Below, piece after piece: positions 58,301 to 61,300 of a DNA stretch of 64,000 nucleotides; position 1 is the stretch's first letter, and each line of letters starts with the position of its first letter. The notes below the pieces were generated by a model that saw only the letters and a list, made by a program, of their open reading frames with translations, did no database searches and had not been told where the DNA came from. The translations under genes and the position numbers were made by a program. Origin of the DNA: Effrenium voratum (taxonomy: Eukaryota; Sar; Dinophyceae; Suessiales; Symbiodiniaceae); assembly GCA_963377175.1 (NCBI GenBank), contig CAUJNA010001446.1, positions 322,922-386,921 of the forward strand, in the 5' to 3' direction.

Positions 58301-61300
58301 CTCCATTCTGGCCAAGCTGAAGCCTTGGGATCTACATCCGCACCGGCAACCGTATACTTGATTGCCCCAGCTGTGCAATGCAGTGGGTGCGATCTGGTCT
58401 GCTTTGAGCTCTAGAGCATCTAAGCCTTGGCTATAATCACGAAAGTTGCGAAGCTCATAAGGGGTTAGCTCTAGCTGACTTTCTTCCTCAACCGGCCAGG
58501 TCAACGAACGTGGGATCACCTGGCAAACCACACAGTGCTGTTCACGGTTGGGAAGGTCGCACAAGGTAACGGACCCAATCCACTTGGCGGAAATCACACA
58601 CCACCACCTGCAACGCTTGGATGGCCACACATGCGCCAATTCCAAAACCTGCTGTGTGCAACAGGTATCATGCAGAATGCAGTACTGTTCCACGGCTTTC
58701 TGGACATATGTGTCCTTGGCGGCCTCCTTGACGCACTCAAGTACTATCAGATGGGAGCCAAGGAGGCTTGCGGCCTGCAATGCGCCTGCTAACGTCCAGG
58801 CCCGTTCATCAGCCCCGGACCGGCGATCACCGCCAGCACTGTATGGCTGGCATGACACTCCAGCACTAAGCACTTTGGCCTTGGGCGCGGCCCTTGCAAC
58901 CTGCTGGATGGTGTATGGGGTGTTGATGTCCCCTTGCACGACGTGCCCCTGGCAATTCGCCGCCAACAGCTGGGCCAGGGGTGGCCTAATTTCAGCTGCA
59001 GCGGCAACAGTGAAGCCGGCAGCGGTGGCTCCCTGAGTTCCGGCTCCGATGCCAGCACACAGCTCTATGACCTGCAGAAGGTCCTCATGCTTGGGCGCAT
59101 GGTGCGGATGCAAATGGCTACCGGGAACCTGCTCCAGTGTGATATGCGTTCCATGCTGCACACGAAAGCCAAACAGGGTGAGCTCCTCACAAGGCAGGGC
59201 CAACGTCAGGCGAAGTCGAAACACCACCCCTCGAAAGCCAGTAACTGCGACGTGGCCCTCAGGCCCTTGGGAAAGCACCTTGCATCGAAGGGTGACCAGG
59301 GTTCCGTGCTCGATCTCTTTGAGGTCCGGCTCATAGAACGGCAGGTTGTGTGCAGGATCTCCTGCGGCAAGCCTGTGAAGTGCGGCCTTGCCGGCCTGCA
59401 CTTGACGGTACATGGCTAAACCCTCAGGGGTTCAGTGGCACAGCTCTACCACTGGAAGGACCCTGAGCCAGAGCTAACTGAAATCGCCAATCCAACAGAT
59501 GCAGTGTTTGTAGTCCTGCGGTATTTGGGATGATTGACCTGGGGTGGCAAGCAGATCGTTTTGAACACCTGAACATTCGGCAGGTGGAGGTGTGCGGCAG
59601 TTCGGTCAGCTGTTGCTGAGGCCTGCGCTACATTGCCCTGGATGTGGAAGCACACCATGAAGCACTGGACGGTTTGCTCTCCAAGCTGTCCCTCGCGATG
59701 TGTGCCTGAAATGAAGGGAAATGAAGCAGGGCCTGGTTGGAAGACCTTCGGGATGGTGCAAGATTTGGGGGTGAAGGGGGTGTGCAAAGTGGATCAGCAC
59801 AAGTGAAGGGGATTCTTGAACGGGCATGACATATCACTTGAGCTGCATGGACAGGTGCAGTCACGGACACCTGCGATGGGGACATTTTCCCAGCGCCCTT
59901 CTTCCAACGCCCGGAGTCCCTGCATGTCACCACCTGCTACCTGGGCACTGACACCCAGCGGGAGGTGGTGAGCGCGTCCAAGCGCCTTTATTGGGAAGGC
60001 AGGGGCAACTCAGGTGTTGGTGAGCGGGTTCTACCAGTAAAGCGTCATGTGGATTGGTGGGTTCCCCACTAAATGGCAAACCCCATTTTGTTGGAGGTCC
60101 CTTGTTCTATGAGGGTCGCTGGGCAGCTGGCAGAGCTCCAATTGCTCCATCCTGCAGTGCTTTCATTATTTTGCTTGGGTTGTTCCTTTGTGGGACATGG
60201 GCAGGAGAGGAGTGCGGGATAGTGCGGGCTTCCGTTTCGCCCCCTGGCCACTGCAACATCCTCAGACGCATGCGCAAGGGTCGAAGATGAGGAAAGCACG
60301 GCGCCACGCAAGCAGCAAACAGTTGATATGCTGACATGGCACGCGCATGGCATGGCTCAATAAATGTCTCGCACCCAAATTAAAAGTTTGTGGAATTGAC
60401 TCGGGAAAGACAGCCGTAGCCGTTCCGCGCTTCATTTTGCACAATTTGCGTTCTGAATTCGTCACACGGTATTTCAACTTTTCAGTACGTAACTAGTGTC
60501 ACGATGGGCATTTCATAATGTAGCAGGTGTGGGTGGGGATACGGCGTAGTTGAAGCACAGGCAGATGTCTCTACCTCTATTGGGTTGGATCTTTAGACTT
60601 TAACTTTTTGGATTCCCTTCATATTTCCTTCTAACCAGCAAAAAGCTAAACTTTTTGCTGGGGGATCTACAGCACCCAAGATGTTGTGAGACCGTTTCAA
60701 TCACTAATAGTCGGACGCTGCTCAGTCGCTGCCAGGCAATTTCCACAGAGTCCGGCAACATCATTTTACACTGTACTTCATTCGAAGCTGAACATTGAAC
60801 CTAGCTGAAACCATATATTGTATTCCAACCTCAGCGCTGTTGTCACGTGACGGCACGTTTGCTGAGCAATCGTGTTGCCTCAACCTTGACGGGAAGCTGG
60901 CAGCGGGAAGTCGGCAATTTTTTGGCGGGAATTCGGTGGATACAATATGATGGCTACATTCGGCAGGGTATGTGTTTGCTTTTGGCCTTTGTTTTGTTTG
61001 TGGGCATGGCTTCAAAGTTGTTCCTTCAATTTGGCGGAGCACGATGTCGCCAATATTTAATGTGTGGAAAGACAACCGCTGTATGTCTCGTGCATGAAAC
61101 GTCACAGATTGACGCTCGCAACGGCCCAACTTGACATGAGGGCATGGTTGTCCCTTTTGGACAAGGTCATTTGTGCCATTTGCGCTGGTTTTTGCCTATT
61201 TGGACAGATGGGAGGCAAGAGCGCAGCATGGTTGTCCTTTTTGGACAAGGTCATTTGTGCCATCTGCGCTGGTTTTTGCCTATTTGGACAGATGGGAGGC

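Larger units (their letters stand above)
49819..59413 (-). mobile_element. DNMT-bearing LINE retrotransposon, near full length
   Basis: On the minus strand there are three consecutive coding blocks over 9.6 kb: ORF1 (C5 DNA methyltransferase, protease-like pair, Cys/His cluster, coiled coil), ORF2 (APE endonuclease, reverse transcriptase, zinc knuckle) and an RNase H block, in the order expected of a LINE replicating by target-primed reverse transcription. ORF1 and ORF2 share one frame, separated by a single TGA; RNase H needs a +1 shift. The coordinates given are the coding limits; the true ends (UTRs, target duplication) were not found. Two very long open frames indicate a young copy. Retrotransposons carrying methyltransferases have been reported from Symbiodinium and a charophyte alga; whether this is that family needs alignment. 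The element lies antisense in an intron of the tRNA ligase gene. Confidence 0.9.

Noticed and set aside
59446..59787. 113-codon minus open frame upstream of ORF1
   Set aside because: Different frame, no LINE-like motif; more likely 5' untranslated region.
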